7,013 bases of DNA from the NCBI GenBank assembly GCA_947632255.1, contig CANROL010000060.1, forward strand, positions 1-7,013, in the 5' to 3' direction. Position numbers and translations under genes: made by a program. Below the pieces are notes generated by a model. It did no database searches and had not been told where the DNA came from. It saw only the letters and a list, made by a program, of their open reading frames with translations. Below, one piece after another: positions 5,363-7,013 of the stretch; position 1 is the first letter of the stretch, and the number at the start of each line of letters is the position of its first letter. This stretch comes from an uncultured Bacilli bacterium (GTDB lineage Bacteria; Bacillota_I; Bacilli_A; RF39; UBA660).

Positions 5363-7013
5363 ATGACAAATAAAGAACTTGCTGATTTAATATTTCCTAA
5401 TATTACTAAAACTATTGCCGATTATGAATTAATGTATCCCGAAAGGAATTTAAAAGAAGGTGCTAAAGTTGTAAGATTTGCTCCAAGTCCTACTGGTTTT
5501 ATGCATATTGGTAATATGATGAGTGCGACGATTAATTATTGTTTAGCTAAATCAAGTGGAGGAGTATTTTTCTTAAGAAATGAAGATACTGATCAAGCAA
5601 GAAGTGTTGAAGGAGCAGTTGAATTTATTTATCATGTTTTAAATTTATATCATATTGCTCCGGATGAATATGAATATGATGGTAAAATAGTCGGGGAATA
5701 TGGTCCATATATTCAAAGTGAAAGATTAGAAATATATCATGCTTTTATTAAACATTTAATAACCATTGGTAGGGCATATCCTTGTTTTTTAACTCCTGAT
5801 GAATTAAATGAAATAAGAGAATATCAAACTAAAAGTAAAAAAAGAATTGGTATCTATGGTAAATATGCTAAATATCGAGATAAAACTAATGAAGAATATG
5901 CCGAACTTATAAAATCTGGTAAAAAATATACTATTCGTTTTAAATCTAATGGGGACTTTAATCATAAATTTATTTTTGAAGATTTAACTAAAGGTAAAAT
6001 TGAATTACCTGAAAATGATTTAGATATTCCAATCATGAAAAGTGAAAATTTACTACCAACTTATCACTTTGCTCATTTAGTAGATGACCATTTAATGAGG
6101 ACAACTCATGTTGTAAGAGGTGAGGAATGGATGAGTAGTATTCCTATTCATTATGAATTATTTAAAGCTTTTGATTTTAAAATGCCTAAGTATATTCATA
6201 CCTCTTTAATTCTTAAAAAAGATGGTGACACTATTCGTAAAATATCTAAAAGAAAAGATCCTGAAGCCTTAATGTTTTATTATGAAGAAAAAGGTTATCC
6301 TTGGGCATCTGTTGTTGATGCAGTCTTAACAATTGCTAACTCTAACTTTGAGGAATGGCGCACCAATAATCCTGATAAACCATTTTATGAATTTCCCTTT
6401 AGTCCTAAAAAAATGAGTTCCAGTGGTGCTTTATTTGATTTAGATAAACTTGATAATATTGCTAAAAACTATCTTGCTAAAATGAGTGCCGAAGAACTAT
6501 ACGAAAACTATGCAACATGGGCTGAAAAATATGATAAAGAAACTTATAATTTAATTACTAAATATAAAGATGATACCATTAAATTTTTAAACATTGAACG
6601 AAATAGTAAAAAACCTCGTAAAGATTATGAAAATTATAGCTCGATATTTCCTAAATCTTGGTATATATATGATGAAAAATTTAATAATTTAGAATATCAT
6701 TTTGCTAAAATAACTAATAAAGAAGAAATAATAAATATTATGGAAGAATATTTAAATAATTATTATAACGAAAGTGATACCCAAGATGAATGGTTTAATA
6801 AAATAAAGCTTTTAGCCGAAAAAATGGGTTATGCTGCAGATATGAAAGCATATAAAGAAAATCCTGATAACTATAAAGGTAATGTTGCTGATTTTACAAC
6901 TGTTATGCGTGTTTCATTAACAACACTTGATATGACACCTAATCTTTATGATATTATGCAAATTTTAGGCAAAGATCGAATGCTAAAACGCTTAGAAATT
7001 CTAAAGGAAAACT
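5363..7013 (+). CDS. gltX: Glutamyl-tRNA synthetase, long N-terminal form, cut at the window end
   Basis: 550 codons are visible with no stop. The next base is T, so the stop may follow at once, since proteins of this branch are about this length. It charges tRNA-Glu with glutamate in the cytoplasm. A roughly 35-residue N-terminal extension, seen in clostridial and erysipelotrichial-type GltX and not in the 471-residue E. coli enzyme, precedes the class I catalytic core. The core has RFAPSPTGFMHIGN at 38-51 (HIGH box as HIGN), GGVFFLRNEDTD at 66-77, the glutamate-site region YHFAHLVDDHLM (234-245) and RGEEW at 252-256. IRKISKRKDPE at 291-301 carries the KMSKS-type loop. A helical anticodon-binding region follows (about 360-550). 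The start has AAGGA at 5352-5356, six bases upstream of the ATG. Six tryptophans are all TGG. The gene is divergent from the minus-strand hypothetical gene and has its own candidate promoter. Confidence 0.95.
   Translation, partial: MTNKELADLIFPNITKTIADYELMYPERNLKEGAKVVRFAPSPTGFMHIGNMMSATINYCLAKSSGGVFFLRNEDTDQARSVEGAVEFIYHVLNLYHIAPDEYEYDGKIVGEYGPYIQSERLEIYHAFIKHLITIGRAYPCFLTPDELNEIREYQTKSKKRIGIYGKYAKYRDKTNEEYAELIKSGKKYTIRFKSNGDFNHKFIFEDLTKGKIELPENDLDIPIMKSENLLPTYHFAHLVDDHLMRTTHVVRGEEWMSSIPIHYELFKAFDFKMPKYIHTSLILKKDGDTIRKISKRKDPEALMFYYEEKGYPWASVVDAVLTIANSNFEEWRTNNPDKPFYEFPFSPKKMSSSGALFDLDKLDNIAKNYLAKMSAEELYENYATWAEKYDKETYNLITKYKDDTIKFLNIERNSKKPRKDYENYSSIFPKSWYIYDEKFNNLEYHFAKITNKEEIINIMEEYLNNYYNESDTQDEWFNKIKLLAEKMGYAADMKAYKENPDNYKGNVADFTTVMRVSLTTLDMTPNLYDIMQILGKDRMLKRLEILKEN

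Overview
The window is AT-rich and densely coding. It uses mostly NNT/NNA codons. Six of the seven visible stop codons are TAA, one is TAG and none is TGA, and all eight tryptophans I can place are TGG. This fits a low-GC Firmicute (Bacillota) reading the standard bacterial code, not a code-4 mycoplasma. A YqeG/YqeH pair, an endonuclease-type MutL, a sporulation sigma factor of the SigK family and a long-form GltX all point the same way. An AT-rich uncultured gut-type Bacilli or Erysipelotrichia-like lineage is my best guess, but the sequence alone does not settle it.

Layout, left to right: (1) 1-3022, a rightward operon-like run. It holds the 3' part of a YqeG HAD phosphatase, an overlapping YqeH circularly permuted GTPase, and mutL three bases further on. 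The first two belong to a 30S ribosome biogenesis neighbourhood; mutL is mismatch repair and is not next to mutS here. (2) 3023-3200, a gap with a very good SigA-type promoter (TTGTTT-17-TATAAT) and a perfect 17-bp palindrome in the leader of the next gene. (3) 3201-4196, a small XRE-family regulator followed 54 bases later by a SigK-type sigma factor that keeps a hydrophobic pro-sequence. (4) 4243-4521, an unrecognised 92-residue protein with its own extended -10 promoter and a strong ribosome binding site. (5) 4520-4549, an intrinsic terminator between convergent genes. (6) 4530-5255, minus strand, an unrecognised all-helical, possibly TPR-like protein starting at GTG. (7) 5256-5362, a divergent promoter region with a spaced inverted repeat and a tandem direct repeat. 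(8) 5363 to the end, glutamyl-tRNA synthetase, complete except perhaps for its stop codon.

How they work together: the left block is housekeeping (ribosome assembly and DNA repair). The centre looks like a regulatory module, an XRE repressor-like protein plus a sigma factor presumably made as an inactive precursor, which suggests the organism forms spores or descends from a spore former. The two unknown genes flank the sigma factor, but nothing visible in them proves a sporulation role. No RNA gene, CRISPR array, insertion sequence or phage feature was seen. No stretch over 300 bases lacks a gene.
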